DNA from: CS4-C045 sp963844115
GTDB lineage: Bacteria; Planctomycetota; Planctomycetia; Pirellulales; UBA7805
Assembly: GCA_963844115.1 (NCBI GenBank)
Contig: CAWJNN010000016.1
Coordinates: forward strand, 1 to 64,000
DNA length: 64,000 bases
Reading direction: 5' to 3'
Shown: positions 8,773-17,235 of the stretch, piece after piece
Position numbering within the stretch: the first letter of the stretch is position 1
How the letters are laid out: every line of letters begins with the position of its first letter
Notes under the pieces: model-generated
Database searches by the model: none
What the model was told of the DNA's origin: nothing
Seen by the model: only the letters and a program-made list of their open reading frames with translations
Made by a program: the position numbers and the translations under genes

Positions 8773-9503
8773 TTAGGTCTCGAAATCCCACCCAAGCTCC
8801 TGCCAGCTCGGCCGCACCCATCGAACAGACTCACCAACGGATAATCCCGCTCGGCGTGGGTTATCGCCGATGTATCGAAGGCATTTCCACAGATGCTCCT
8901 CGTCACGAATGATACGATCGAAGCTTTCTTCCTGCCACAACGTGCCCGACTGTCCGAGTTGTGAATTGATCTCGCGCGATGTTCGCAACTTGCGACCTTG
9001 CAGAACCTTCTCTAACGGATCTGATTGAGGTTGAAGCGGCGCAAGATTGCATGCACATGATTTGGCATCACGACAAAGGATCCCAGTTCGTAGGTGTCGT
9101 TATCGAAGTGATGCAAGGCGTTGGCAACAATGGACGCAATATCGGGCCGCTTCAAGTGACAGTTACCCATCCCCTGATCGAGCCACTTTTCAATTCGCTG
9201 CATCTGCTTGCGAGCAAGTTCTTCCCAGGCATCTTTAGGAATCGTCTTTCCTCTCTGCCGTAGGACGGATTGCCAATCCGTCCCACCTATCCCATGACCA
9301 GCCGCAAACTCTCGTTTCGACGATTCCAATTCTCGAAGCTTTGATTGAGGCAACGAATCGGACAACCGAAAGGTCACGAAGTAGCTTGCGCCATCCTGTC
9401 GCCAATGAGGAAGGTGACGATAGTAGAAGGTTAACGGAAGGTCATCACGCAGACCTTGAAAACCGGGTGGTGCCGTACGGTTCCATATTTCATTGTCCTT
9501 CAT
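8773..9503 (-). CDS. REP-associated tyrosine transposase (RAYT2), frameshifted and carrying an internal REP
   Basis: Second Y1/HUH transposase, homologous along its length to RAYT1. It starts MKDNEIWNRTAPPGFQGL at 9503, continues with RHLPHWRQDGASYFVTFRL, the HUH site VVMPNHVHAIL, then after a frameshift near 9030 resumes QSDPLEKVLQGRKLRTSREI and LWQEESFDRIIRDEEHL. One C restored in a CC run rejoins the frames at RRFNPQSDP. At the position of the RAYT1 Tyr (SYD) this copy has Phe (SFD). A 27-base family A repeat at 9260-9286 lies inside the gene in frame, adding about 15 residues including GTDWQSVLR. Family A arrays flank it on both sides. It is probably inactive or decaying. Confidence 0.8.
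9260..9286. repeat. Family A REP inserted within RAYT2
   Basis: GTAGGACGGATTGCCAATCC followed by GTCCCAC, the same core as the flanking arrays. Read on the minus strand in the RAYT2 frame it encodes GTDWQSVLRQ and does not break the frame. Confidence 0.88.
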
Positions 9504-9516
9504 GTTATTCAACCAT

Positions 9517-9720
9517 GTAGGACGGATTGCCAATCCGTCTGCTGAAGTGTCCGTAGGACGGATTGCTAATCCGTCTGCCAAAGTGTCCGTAGGACGGATT
9601 GCTAATCCGTCTGCTGAAGTGTCCGTAGGACGGATTGCTAATCCGTCTGCCAAAGTGTCCGTAGGACGGATTGCTAATCCGTCCACTCATGCGAACAGAC
9701 GGATTGGCAATCCGTCCTAC
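9517..9720. repeat. REP array A2: five 36-base units plus one inverted copy
   Basis: Units start at 9517, 9553, 9589, 9625 and 9661 with the same 36-base period as array A1, but most cores read GGATTGCTAATCC and the spacers alternate CTGAAGTGTCC and CCAAAGTGTCC. The closing inverted copy ends in CCTAC at 9720. It lies 13 bases upstream of the RAYT2 start codon. Confidence 0.92.
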
Positions 9721-9782
9721 GGGTGATTATTTCCAGCTGCCGATTGTACGCGTTTACTCTGCCGTGCCCGAGCCTCCCCACG

Positions 9783-10930
9783 TCATGACAACCGCGCAAT
9801 CCGCAGGAAATCAATCGCCAGATCCGTATCACCTTTCGTCGCGAGATCCGCCGCCGCTTCGGCATAGGCCGGGACAAACTTGAATCCCGCGCCGCACAAC
9901 GGGCCGCAGAATATCACACGGTCCTGCTCGGGATGTTTGTCGATAATCGGAACGTCATCCGAAGTGTGAGTGTAAAGACAGGTTCGCAAGCCAAGCAAGG
10001 GACCATCGGCATCCGGGAAAAATTTTCGCAGACCCACGCGAATCAGCTCTTCGTCGTGGGCGTTAGGCGTCCTGTCAAACTGGTCGGGATCGACCGGCTC
10101 GCCATACCAATGCAGACCAATCTTGTAACCTGGCACATCGTCCATCATCGGAAAACCGTAGTAGATGCCCGGGTCGTCATCGATGCACCAGCAAGGCATG
10201 GCAGCAGCGGTGTAGGACTCGGCATCCCGCAGGGGCCAGACCCAGCCGAAGCTCATCCGAGTGGCCGTGCAGGCAATCCCTAATTGTTTCAAAAGTTTTC
10301 CCGACCACGGTCCGGCGCAGAAAACGATGCGATCCGCACAGTACGTCTCGCGGTCCGTTTTCACCGTCACGCCGCCTTGGTCCACGTTCCAGTCGAGGAC
10401 CTCGGTGTTCCCAAAGATGCAGGCCCCGTGCTGCATCGCCAGGCGGACGTAGGTGGAAATGGCCAGCTCAGGTCGCAGCAGCGCGCCGGCCGGATCGTAG
10501 GCGGCCCAATACGGTTCGCTGAGCTGAAACTGCGGAAACCGAGCGTGCAGTGCAGCCAGGTCGAGATCCTCGAAATGCCCCGCATTTTTCTGATAGCCGG
10601 GAAACTTCCGGTCGCGATGCACGTCCAGGAATCCGGTCGTGACCATGATGTCCGGCTGACCCGATTCGTCCACCAGCTCATTCCATAATTCATAGGGCGC
10701 AGGATGATCGGCTCGTACTCGCTGCCGATGTAAGGAGCGATCTTGGTTTGCCGCGAGAAACCGTGCGAACCACCTTGCGCATGCGGGATGGCAAAGCGCT
10801 CCAAACCAAGAACCCGGACCCCACGTTTGGCCAGATGGTAGCAAGTGGCCGACCCCACGGCCCCTACGCCGACAACAATTACGTCGTAGGACTTGCTAGA
10901 AGCAGCTTGACTATCAAGGGGTGTGTTCAT
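9783..10930 (-). CDS. Sarcosine oxidase/N-methyl amino acid oxidase-like flavoenzyme (frameshifted)
   Basis: FAD enzyme of the monomeric sarcosine oxidase (MSOX/SolA) family, oxidatively demethylating N-methyl amino acids. The N-terminal FAD fold is VIVVGVGAVGSATCYHL; the second part covers YELWNELVDESGQP to the end. LCLYT-type covalent flavin site is present as TCLYTHTSDDVPIIDKHP, and GAGFKFVPAYAEAAADL matches the flavin-contacting C-terminal segment. The frames join near 10698: one missing base within CGCCC restores LRAYELWNEL. Total about 382 residues, normal for the family. Context (a BCCT carrier upstream) would suit a betaine to sarcosine to glycine route, but the intermediate demethylases are not here. 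It is annotated as a gene because the only defect is a single indel. Confidence 0.8.
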
Positions 10931-11423
10931 GCGAATGCGCGTTCCGGGATGTGAGTATCACGGTTCAGGTTCAAAAAGAAGTCCCTCGCTCACGCATTTT
11001 GAAGTTGCGTTTTTTCTTTCCACCCCGACTCGTGCTTCACACCTCATAGATATATACGATCAGACGTTACAACGCAGAAAAATCCCAATCCACGCTGATT
11101 GGTGCCAATCCAAGGCAAGGCTGGGCGCAACTGAACCCTGAAGTTAAACATTTGTGATTGGTTTTGGTGCCATTCTTCGTCAGGTTTGCATGATAATAGC
11201 CCTGTGCGTTAGCACGAGGTAGCGAAAAACGACTACCTCCATCATTCTGCCTTGTATGTACTGCGCCGAAAAGCATTTTGACGAACCGGCCATCCGATCA
11301 TCTTGATCATTAGAGTCTATTAGCGTTCCTTAGTGATTAGCAATCCGAGGAATTAAACGTACGATCCTAATCGACGAGCGCACGTGGAACCGCGTCGCGA
11401 AGTACCAGGTGAAGTAATCAACA
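10931..11423. other. Intergenic region between divergent genes
   Basis: Separates the minus-strand flavoenzyme from the plus-strand esterase, so promoters for both should lie here, but I see no strong -35/-10 pair. Two small hairpins are visible: GTGCGTTAGCAC near 11203-11214 and GAGGTAG...CTACCTC at 11216-11239. No gene is supported. Confidence 0.45.
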
Positions 11424-12260
11424 ATGAAAGGAGTGACCATGATCACAACGAAATCCACAACCGAACCTCAACGTACGACGCGAACCCGGAAGCACATCGC
11501 CGAAGGCGTCCTGTTGACGATCGCGCATTGCACATTGTTGCTCGCCCCTGCTGCGTTTGCCGCGCCCGGCAATCCCGAGGAGGCCGTGCAGCCGCAGGCG
11601 AAAGCGGACGAAGAGGGTGCTCCCTTTGTCCTGACATCCAAGAACGACCCAACCAGGCCGGTTCCCGGTGGGGTCCGCTGGTTTGGACGCCAACACAATG
11701 ACTACGTCCAGCAAACGAAGAACAAGAAGTTTGATCTGTGTTTCCTCGGCGATTCCATTACCGATATGTGGCCGCGAGATCATTTCGGATACCACTACAA
11801 CAAATACAATGTTGTAAATTTCGGAATCGGCGGCGACCGGTGCGAGAATGTCCTGTGGCGACTGGAAAACGGCGAGTTGATCGGAACGTCTCCCAAGGTA
11901 ATCGTGCTGTTGATCGGCACGAACAACTCGGGCATGAATACGGCCCCTGAAATCGCCCATGGCATTACCGCGGTCGTGAAGGCTCTGCGAACGGGTTGTC
12001 CCAAATCGAAAATCCTACTGCTGGGCGTGTTCCCCAAGCGGGATATGACGCTGGCGAAGACAAAAGCCATCAACACGATCATCGCCAGGCTGGATGACAA
12101 GAAGATGATCCGCTATCTAGACATCGGCCCTCAATTCTTGGACCAGGACGACAAGATCCTGGGAAATGTGTTGAAGGATGCGGTGCATCTGACCCGGCCG
12201 GGTTACGATATCTGGGCCGAGACCATGAACCCGTTGTTGGCCGAGATGATGGAGAAATAG
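11424..12260 (+). CDS. Secreted SGNH/GDSL esterase
   Basis: Predicted exported hydrolase of the GDSL/SGNH family, related in appearance to PAF-acetylhydrolase-like and carbohydrate deacetylating esterases. 278 residues. An N-terminal signal-like segment (VLLTIAHCTLLLAPAAFA) is followed by a mature domain with block I LCFLGDSITDMW (Ser near residue 110), block II glycine in VNFGIGGDR, block III IGTNNSG, and block V DAVHLTRPGY (Asp and His near residues 251-254). All catalytic blocks are present. The start may be 11424 or the ATG at 11439. It opens the island of sulfatases and esterases, so removal of acetyl groups from polysaccharides is a reasonable inference. Confidence 0.85.
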   Translation: MKGVTMITTKSTTEPQRTTRTRKHIAEGVLLTIAHCTLLLAPAAFAAPGNPEEAVQPQAKADEEGAPFVLTSKNDPTRPVPGGVRWFGRQHNDYVQQTKNKKFDLCFLGDSITDMWPRDHFGYHYNKYNVVNFGIGGDRCENVLWRLENGELIGTSPKVIVLLIGTNNSGMNTAPEIAHGITAVVKALRTGCPKSKILLLGVFPKRDMTLAKTKAINTIIARLDDKKMIRYLDIGPQFLDQDDKILGNVLKDAVHLTRPGYDIWAETMNPLLAEMMEK

Positions 12261-12277
12261 GATTCTGTGCATTCAAA

Positions 12278-12369
12278 GTAGGACGAAATGCCATTCCGTC
12301 CAGACGGATTGGCAATCCGTCCTACAACATGCGCAACATCAGGCCAGACGGATTGGCAATCCGTCCTAC
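12278..12369. repeat. Family A REP cluster (three palindromes)
   Basis: One variant palindrome (GTAGGACGAAATGCCATTCC) is followed by two identical inverted-orientation copies (CAGACGGATTGGCAATCCGT CCTAC), each trailed by ACAACATGCGCAACATC. It lies between convergent genes, 18 bases after the esterase stop and 43 bases before the sulfatase stop, where it could serve as a bidirectional terminator. Confidence 0.85.
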
Positions 12370-12411
12370 AACATGCGCAACATCAACAATTGCACGTAGC
12401 TATTTTTCTTT

Positions 12412-13821
12412 CTACTTCTTTGGCATCACTTCTTTGATCCATTCGTTATGCAGTTCGAGTAGTTTCTCGGCGATTGCCGGATCTTCTTTGATGTGATTCT
12501 TGCGTTCGGGTTCCTCGTCGGCCAGGTTGGCGAGGAAGTCGGCCGTGCCATCGTGCGTGCTGATAAGCTTCCAGTCGCCTTGGCGAACAGCCCACCGGTT
12601 CTCGAAGTGCCAGTGCAGGACCTTGTGATGTGTCGGCGCGGCCGCCGACCTGATGATCGGGATGACGCTCTGTCCATCGAGTTGAACTTCGGGCAGTGGC
12701 ACGCCGCAGAGTTCCATAAGGGTTGGAAGCCAGTCACACGCGGTGATCGCCTGGTCGCGTACGACACCTTGGGGCAATTTCGAGAGAAAACTGATAATCG
12801 CCGGAACCCGGATACCACCCTCGTAGTAGGTTGCCTTTGCGCCTCGCCATTTGCCGGAATTTCCACCGCCTCCTAACGGTCCGTAATGGTGGCCTTTGGG
12901 AAGACCGCTGGTGTGGTCGTCCACCGTGATGCTGCAATCTTCGACGGAAGCACCGTTATCGCTCATGAAGATGATGATCGTGTCTTCGCGAAGGCCAAGT
13001 TCCTCCAGTTTCTTCACGACCATGCCCATGCGATCATCGGTGGTCGAGATCATCTTTGCGTAGGACTGCCGCGGCATCTTCATTTCCTTGTACCGTTCAT
13101 CGAACCTGGCATCCGGCTGTTCCGGGTAATGGGGAATATTGAACGCGACATACATGAAGAACGGGACATCCTTGTTCCTGACCATAAACTGAACTGCCCG
13201 CTCGGTCATCAGGTCTGGAAAGTATCTGCCCTTCGCGAAGACTTCCTTTGTCCCCTCGTAGAGATCGTGAAATCCTTTGCCGTGCAGGAAGTAATGATTG
13301 TAATTGTCAATGAAGCCGCCCCGATTCCCCATGTATTCATCGAATCCCTGTTTCGTGGGGCCGTAATCAAGGTGTGCGCCGAGATGCCATTTACCGAACA
13401 TTGCCGTCTTGTATCCTGCGCCGTTGAGAATTTCCGCGATGGTGTTTTCCTCGAGGAACATGTTGAGTTGCCCTCTCCCAACCTTGGCGTCGCCCTGAGT
13501 CCAGCTGTTCACGTTGCCGCGTTGGGGGTGGCGGCCGGTCAGTAACATCGCTCGGGACGGGCAGCAAACAAAATGAGCGTAGGCCTGGGTAAACCTCACT
13601 CCTGTTTCCGCGAGCCGGTCCATTGTCGGAGTGTAGAGGTCTTTCGATCCATAACAGTTGGCATCAAGCGTGCCCTGGTCGTCGGTAAAAAATAGGATCA
13701 CGTTTGGTTTGCGACTACTGGCCGCGTTGGATGTACCCGGCAGTAATGCACCTACAGCAGATGCGATGGCCATTAAACCCAAACATGTAGTCTCCGGCAG
13801 GCTCCGTCTATTCTGATTCAC
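12412..13821 (-). CDS. Formylglycine-dependent sulfatase 1 (arylsulfatase family)
   Basis: Hydrolyses sulfate esters, probably outside the cytoplasm. 469 residues. Motifs: signal-like segment LGLMAIASAVGALLPGTSNA, metal-binding KPNVILFFTDDQGTLDANCY, and the sulfatase signature CCPSRAMLLTGR near residue 85, whose first Cys would be converted to formylglycine. Later segments GYKTAMFGKWHLG and IIIFMSDNGAS match the family. GTG at 13821 is preferred to an ATG 66 bases upstream because GGAGAG lies 8-9 bases before it and the signal peptide follows directly. Natural substrate unknown; one of three sulfatases here, each of a different subfamily judging by divergent signatures. Confidence 0.9.
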   Translation of the reverse strand: MNQNRRSLPETTCLGLMAIASAVGALLPGTSNAASSRKPNVILFFTDDQGTLDANCYGSKDLYTPTMDRLAETGVRFTQAYAHFVCCPSRAMLLTGRHPQRGNVNSWTQGDAKVGRGQLNMFLEENTIAEILNGAGYKTAMFGKWHLGAHLDYGPTKQGFDEYMGNRGGFIDNYNHYFLHGKGFHDLYEGTKEVFAKGRYFPDLMTERAVQFMVRNKDVPFFMYVAFNIPHYPEQPDARFDERYKEMKMPRQSYAKMISTTDDRMGMVVKKLEELGLREDTIIIFMSDNGASVEDCSITVDDHTSGLPKGHHYGPLGGGGNSGKWRGAKATYYEGGIRVPAIISFLSKLPQGVVRDQAITACDWLPTLMELCGVPLPEVQLDGQSVIPIIRSAAAPTHHKVLHWHFENRWAVRQGDWKLISTHDGTADFLANLADEEPERKNHIKEDPAIAEKLLELHNEWIKEVMPKK

Positions 13822-13870
13822 GTCTGTCTCTCCATTGTTGTTGGGAGAATTAAATGGAACGGAGAAATAA

Positions 13871-13920
13871 AAAGGGACGGGACTCAAATCGAGCGACGTT
13901 TATTGACTCCCGTCCCCTTT
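13871..13920 (-). terminator. Hairpin between two minus-strand genes
   Basis: AAAGGGACGGGACTC and GACTCCCGTCCCCTTT pair around a loop of about 20 bases. It follows the haem-protein gene (stop at 14022) in the direction of transcription and precedes the sulfatase. It may terminate transcription or be another palindromic repeat; arms resemble family C loosely. Confidence 0.45.
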
Positions 13921-14021
13921 AGTCAAGCCGAAGCGGAAACGGATTTCAAGGAGTAAAACGGCGGGCCGCGCGGAAGAAGCGTGTGATTGTGGTCCAATTC
14001 TCATCCGCCGCGGACGGCGGA

Positions 14022-17000
14022 TTAATTTGACCTTAGCGATTGCAGATAAGCCAGCAGGTCGACCATCTGTTCTGGAGTGAGGTTGTTGGCCAAACCGACG
14101 GGCATCATCGAGAGCTTTTGTTTGACCCGTTCTTCGATGTCGTCCTGCGTGAGTTCCCGTGCCATGCCGTCGGCCTCGCGAATCGTGACGGTGTCGGCGC
14201 TTTCGCTGACGACGAAGCCGCTGATCAATTTGCCGTCGGACGTCTCGAACGTATAGGTATCGAATCCCTGAGCGATTTTTTCACTTGGCTTGAGAATCGA
14301 TTCCACTAATTCCGCCGGTTGGTAGCGCCGGCCAATGTCGACCAAATGAGGGCCTTTGGGCAGTTGGCCATCGGCATATGTATGGCACGCTATGCACGAC
14401 TGGCGAACAAACAACTGCTGGCCTTTTTCCGGATCTCCCTTGGTGGCTAACGCCCGCACGGCGGCTTCCTCGTACGACAAGTTGGCGATCAAGTTCGGGT
14501 CGTTCTCGTCGATCTTCGGAAGCACAATCGGAGCTTGCACTTCGTGCTGCTGGGCAGCGATTTGCGTTGCGGACGGCAGTCCTTCGATTTGGACCTTGTG
14601 ACGAGCCAATTGTCGGCTGACAAAGCGGACGGTATCCGCGTCCGCCTCCGATACCGCCGTTTGAATCGTGGCCGCGATGCGCGGACTTTCTTCCCACGGT
14701 TTGCGGTCGTAATACGGTCCGGACTGATCAGGCCGCGTGCCCCACCAGCCACCGGTGTAGTCCCCTTCGCGATGATAGAGGCGGATCAAAGCCGCCAAAA
14801 TCGCCCGACGTTTCGCCAGGTCTCTCGTGCGGTTTAGCTTCTCGATCAGACCATCGATCGCTTCCGCGTTGTGCATGTATTTCAATGCCCAGAACGCCCC
14901 GTCGGCATCCGGGCCGTCCAGGGCTTTGACGCACGTCTCCCAGGCACCAATCGCTACCAACGAGCGAACCGCCAGGTGCGGCAGTACGCGGTCCGGGTCG
15001 GGCTGGTTGTGCTTGATGGACGTGTCTTCAAGCGATAGACGCCTGGTAAGCGGCAAGATCGCTTCGCCAGAGTTGGCAACGCCGAGACGGCCGAGACTGA
15101 TCAACGCCTGGGCACGGACGCGAGGCGCACTGTCTTGCAGAGCCGAGATAAACGGTTCGGTGGAGATGCCATCGAGCTGCGATTTACGATCCGTCAGCGC
15201 GCGCATCGCAAATTCGCACACGGACGGATCTTTGGCCAGTTTCAACAACGTCGCCTGCGAATCAGGACCGTCGAGTTGTTTCAAGGTAAAGATCGCGGCA
15301 ACGCGGCCGTAAAGCGGAATTTTATCGTCCGCCGACAACGACGCGAGCAGCTTCGTGCGCGCCGCATGTCGACCGCGCCGCAAGATCTGCAACTGGCTGT
15401 GCAATCGGTAAACCGCGCTCGGCGATGCAAGATATCCAACGAGCTGTTCGTCGCTAGCGGCCTGTAGATCCGGAAAGGGCTTGGGCGTGAAGCCCGTTGG
15501 CTTGATCTGGACGACAAAGCCTACGTTGGCGTCGCTGTAATTGAACTCACCGTTCTTCCAGCTGCTGACGTACATCAGCCCGCTGCCATCCACGTCGATG
15601 TCGGTTGGTCGTGGAATCTTCAGGAACACTTCCTGATGCGCATCAAACGTCGGACCGTTGGCCGGCAAGTTGTGGCGATAGACTTCGCTACGTCCCCAAT
15701 CGCACGTGAAAACTGCGCTCGAGAATTTGTCCGGCCAGCGAAGATCGTGGAAAAACATGCCACCGCATCCGGAGCCGCCGCCGTAGTCGGCCAGCGGCGG
15801 CATGATCTCGTCGCTGAAGTTCTGATACAACGATGGATAGCCGTATAGGGCCGACTGCAAGCCATGGCTCAACCGCACGTCCCAACCGCCGCCGTCATTC
15901 GTGTTGTCGCGTGTAAAGATGTTCAGGAAAGGATCGATGCAAACATCCAAAATGTTCCGCAAGCCCCAACTGTAAATCTCCATTTCCGTACCGTCGGGTC
16001 GCACGCGAACGATGCCACCGCCACGACGACTTAAGACCGTGCCGTCGGTCCCCTTGGCCTCGGTAAACCCGTAATCGCCGACGGCGATGTAAATCCATCC
16101 GTCGATCCCCATGCGAATGCCGTTCGTCGTGTGGTCGGCGCCACGTCTGCCGACGTCCTCGGTGCTGATGCCCGTGATCAGCGTTTCACGACGGTCAGCG
16201 ACACCGTCGAGATCGTCGTCGTGACAGACGCTGAACAGTGGCGGATGCAACACCCATAACGAACCGTTGTCGTACACCAGGCCGCGTGGATGATCGATCT
16301 TGGTGAATTCGTTGATCTTATCCGCCTGGCCATCGCCGTCGGTGTCGATCAGCCGCAGGATTTTGCCTCGGCCCGTCTGCTTGCCAAGCGACCCCTGCTC
16401 GTCGACGCCAACGAACACCTCACCGGTCGACGCGGCGGTCAGGCAAACCGGGTAGTTGACTCGCGGCGGACTGCCGAACATCGTCACGTCGAATCCATCG
16501 GGAGCTTGTACGTCGACAACGGTTGGGCCGAGCGCACTGTCGTCTTTCGGCAGCGGCGGTAATTTTCCGGGATAGGCTTCGAACTCCCGAATGCTGCCCC
16601 AGTGGTGGGTGCTACTGCCAAAGTACGTCAGCCGCAGATAGCGCGCGTCGGGCGCGTCGACTTCGTGCGACGTAATTCGAGCGACCCTCTTGTTGTTCGA
16701 CTGATCGACAATGGTCTTCCACGCTTTCGCGTCGGACGAAGCCTCGATTCGATAACGGTAAGCCGAGTCTGCCTCCCAGCGGATTCGCAACGACTTGACA
16801 TGTTCCGTCTGGCCGAGATCGACTTGCCACGAGTGCTCGTTTCCGGCGTTGGCCGCGCACCAACGAGATTGCAAGTCGCCGTCCACGGCGTTGTGCGCGA
16901 AGTTTTTCTTGTTCGATTCCTCGCTGCTGGCTGTCGTTAGACGGCCGAAAGCCAGGTTACCCTTCTCGCAGCACTTGCCGGACGTCTGCGAATCGGACGG

Positions 17001-17069
17001 TTCGGCGGCACGCGTGAAGGCAGGCAGGAATAAAGCGAGGGCCAGCGGGAAGGCGATCGATTGTTTCAT
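14022..17069 (-). CDS. PVC-type secreted haem protein: discoidin, beta-propeller, HEAT repeats, cytochrome c
   Basis: Large multidomain protein typical of Planctomycetes/Verrucomicrobia (membrane-bound dehydrogenase-like domain plus haem-binding domain). 1015 residues. Order: signal peptide (MKQSIAFPLALALFLPAFTR), F5/8 type C-like carbohydrate-binding domain about 30-165 (LAFGRLTTASSEESNK, GSIREFEAYPG), propeller about 190-520 (RILRLIDTDGDGQADK-like asp-rich turns), HEAT-like helices about 560-800, and a cytochrome c domain with CIACH at about residue 892 and a Met in SMMPVG near the end. Start 17069 is the first ATG before the signal peptide. The role is unproved; linkage with sulfatases and esterases suggests oxidative carbohydrate breakdown coupled to electron transfer (inference). 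Confidence 0.88.
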   Translation of the reverse strand: MKQSIAFPLALALFLPAFTRAAEPSDSQTSGKCCEKGNLAFGRLTTASSEESNKKNFAHNAVDGDLQSRWCAANAGNEHSWQVDLGQTEHVKSLRIRWEADSAYRYRIEASSDAKAWKTIVDQSNNKRVARITSHEVDAPDARYLRLTYFGSSTHHWGSIREFEAYPGKLPPLPKDDSALGPTVVDVQAPDGFDVTMFGSPPRVNYPVCLTAASTGEVFVGVDEQGSLGKQTGRGKILRLIDTDGDGQADKINEFTKIDHPRGLVYDNGSLWVLHPPLFSVCHDDDLDGVADRRETLITGISTEDVGRRGADHTTNGIRMGIDGWIYIAVGDYGFTEAKGTDGTVLSRRGGGIVRVRPDGTEMEIYSWGLRNILDVCIDPFLNIFTRDNTNDGGGWDVRLSHGLQSALYGYPSLYQNFSDEIMPPLADYGGGSGCGGMFFHDLRWPDKFSSAVFTCDWGRSEVYRHNLPANGPTFDAHQEVFLKIPRPTDIDVDGSGLMYVSSWKNGEFNYSDANVGFVVQIKPTGFTPKPFPDLQAASDEQLVGYLASPSAVYRLHSQLQILRRGRHAARTKLLASLSADDKIPLYGRVAAIFTLKQLDGPDSQATLLKLAKDPSVCEFAMRALTDRKSQLDGISTEPFISALQDSAPRVRAQALISLGRLGVANSGEAILPLTRRLSLEDTSIKHNQPDPDRVLPHLAVRSLVAIGAWETCVKALDGPDADGAFWALKYMHNAEAIDGLIEKLNRTRDLAKRRAILAALIRLYHREGDYTGGWWGTRPDQSGPYYDRKPWEESPRIAATIQTAVSEADADTVRFVSRQLARHKVQIEGLPSATQIAAQQHEVQAPIVLPKIDENDPNLIANLSYEEAAVRALATKGDPEKGQQLFVRQSCIACHTYADGQLPKGPHLVDIGRRYQPAELVESILKPSEKIAQGFDTYTFETSDGKLISGFVVSESADTVTIREADGMARELTQDDIEERVKQKLSMMPVGLANNLTPEQMVDLLAYLQSLRSN

Positions 17070-17235
17070 GAAATGCAGCAATCTATTCAACAACTTGATT
17101 AGACGGAAACATGATTAAACGGAAATGATAAATATAATCTACACTGATCTTCGCGAATGAAAATTTTGTATTCGTGCAGATTAGCGAGGATTAGAGCGTT
17201 TCTCACGAAGGTGAAGCGCCGGTAACGTCAGGCTG

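Noticed and set aside
8508..8820. Open frames made of 12-residue repeats (RRIGNPSYGYFG, GLAIRPTDTSAD)
   Set aside because: They are translations of the REP arrays in several frames and on both strands, caused by the multiple-of-three period; no protein is implied.
8524..9720. Resemblance of the 36-base arrays to a CRISPR array
   Set aside because: The repeated part and the spacer are both conserved from unit to unit, the unit is palindromic, there are no unique spacers and no cas genes; this is a REP tandem array.
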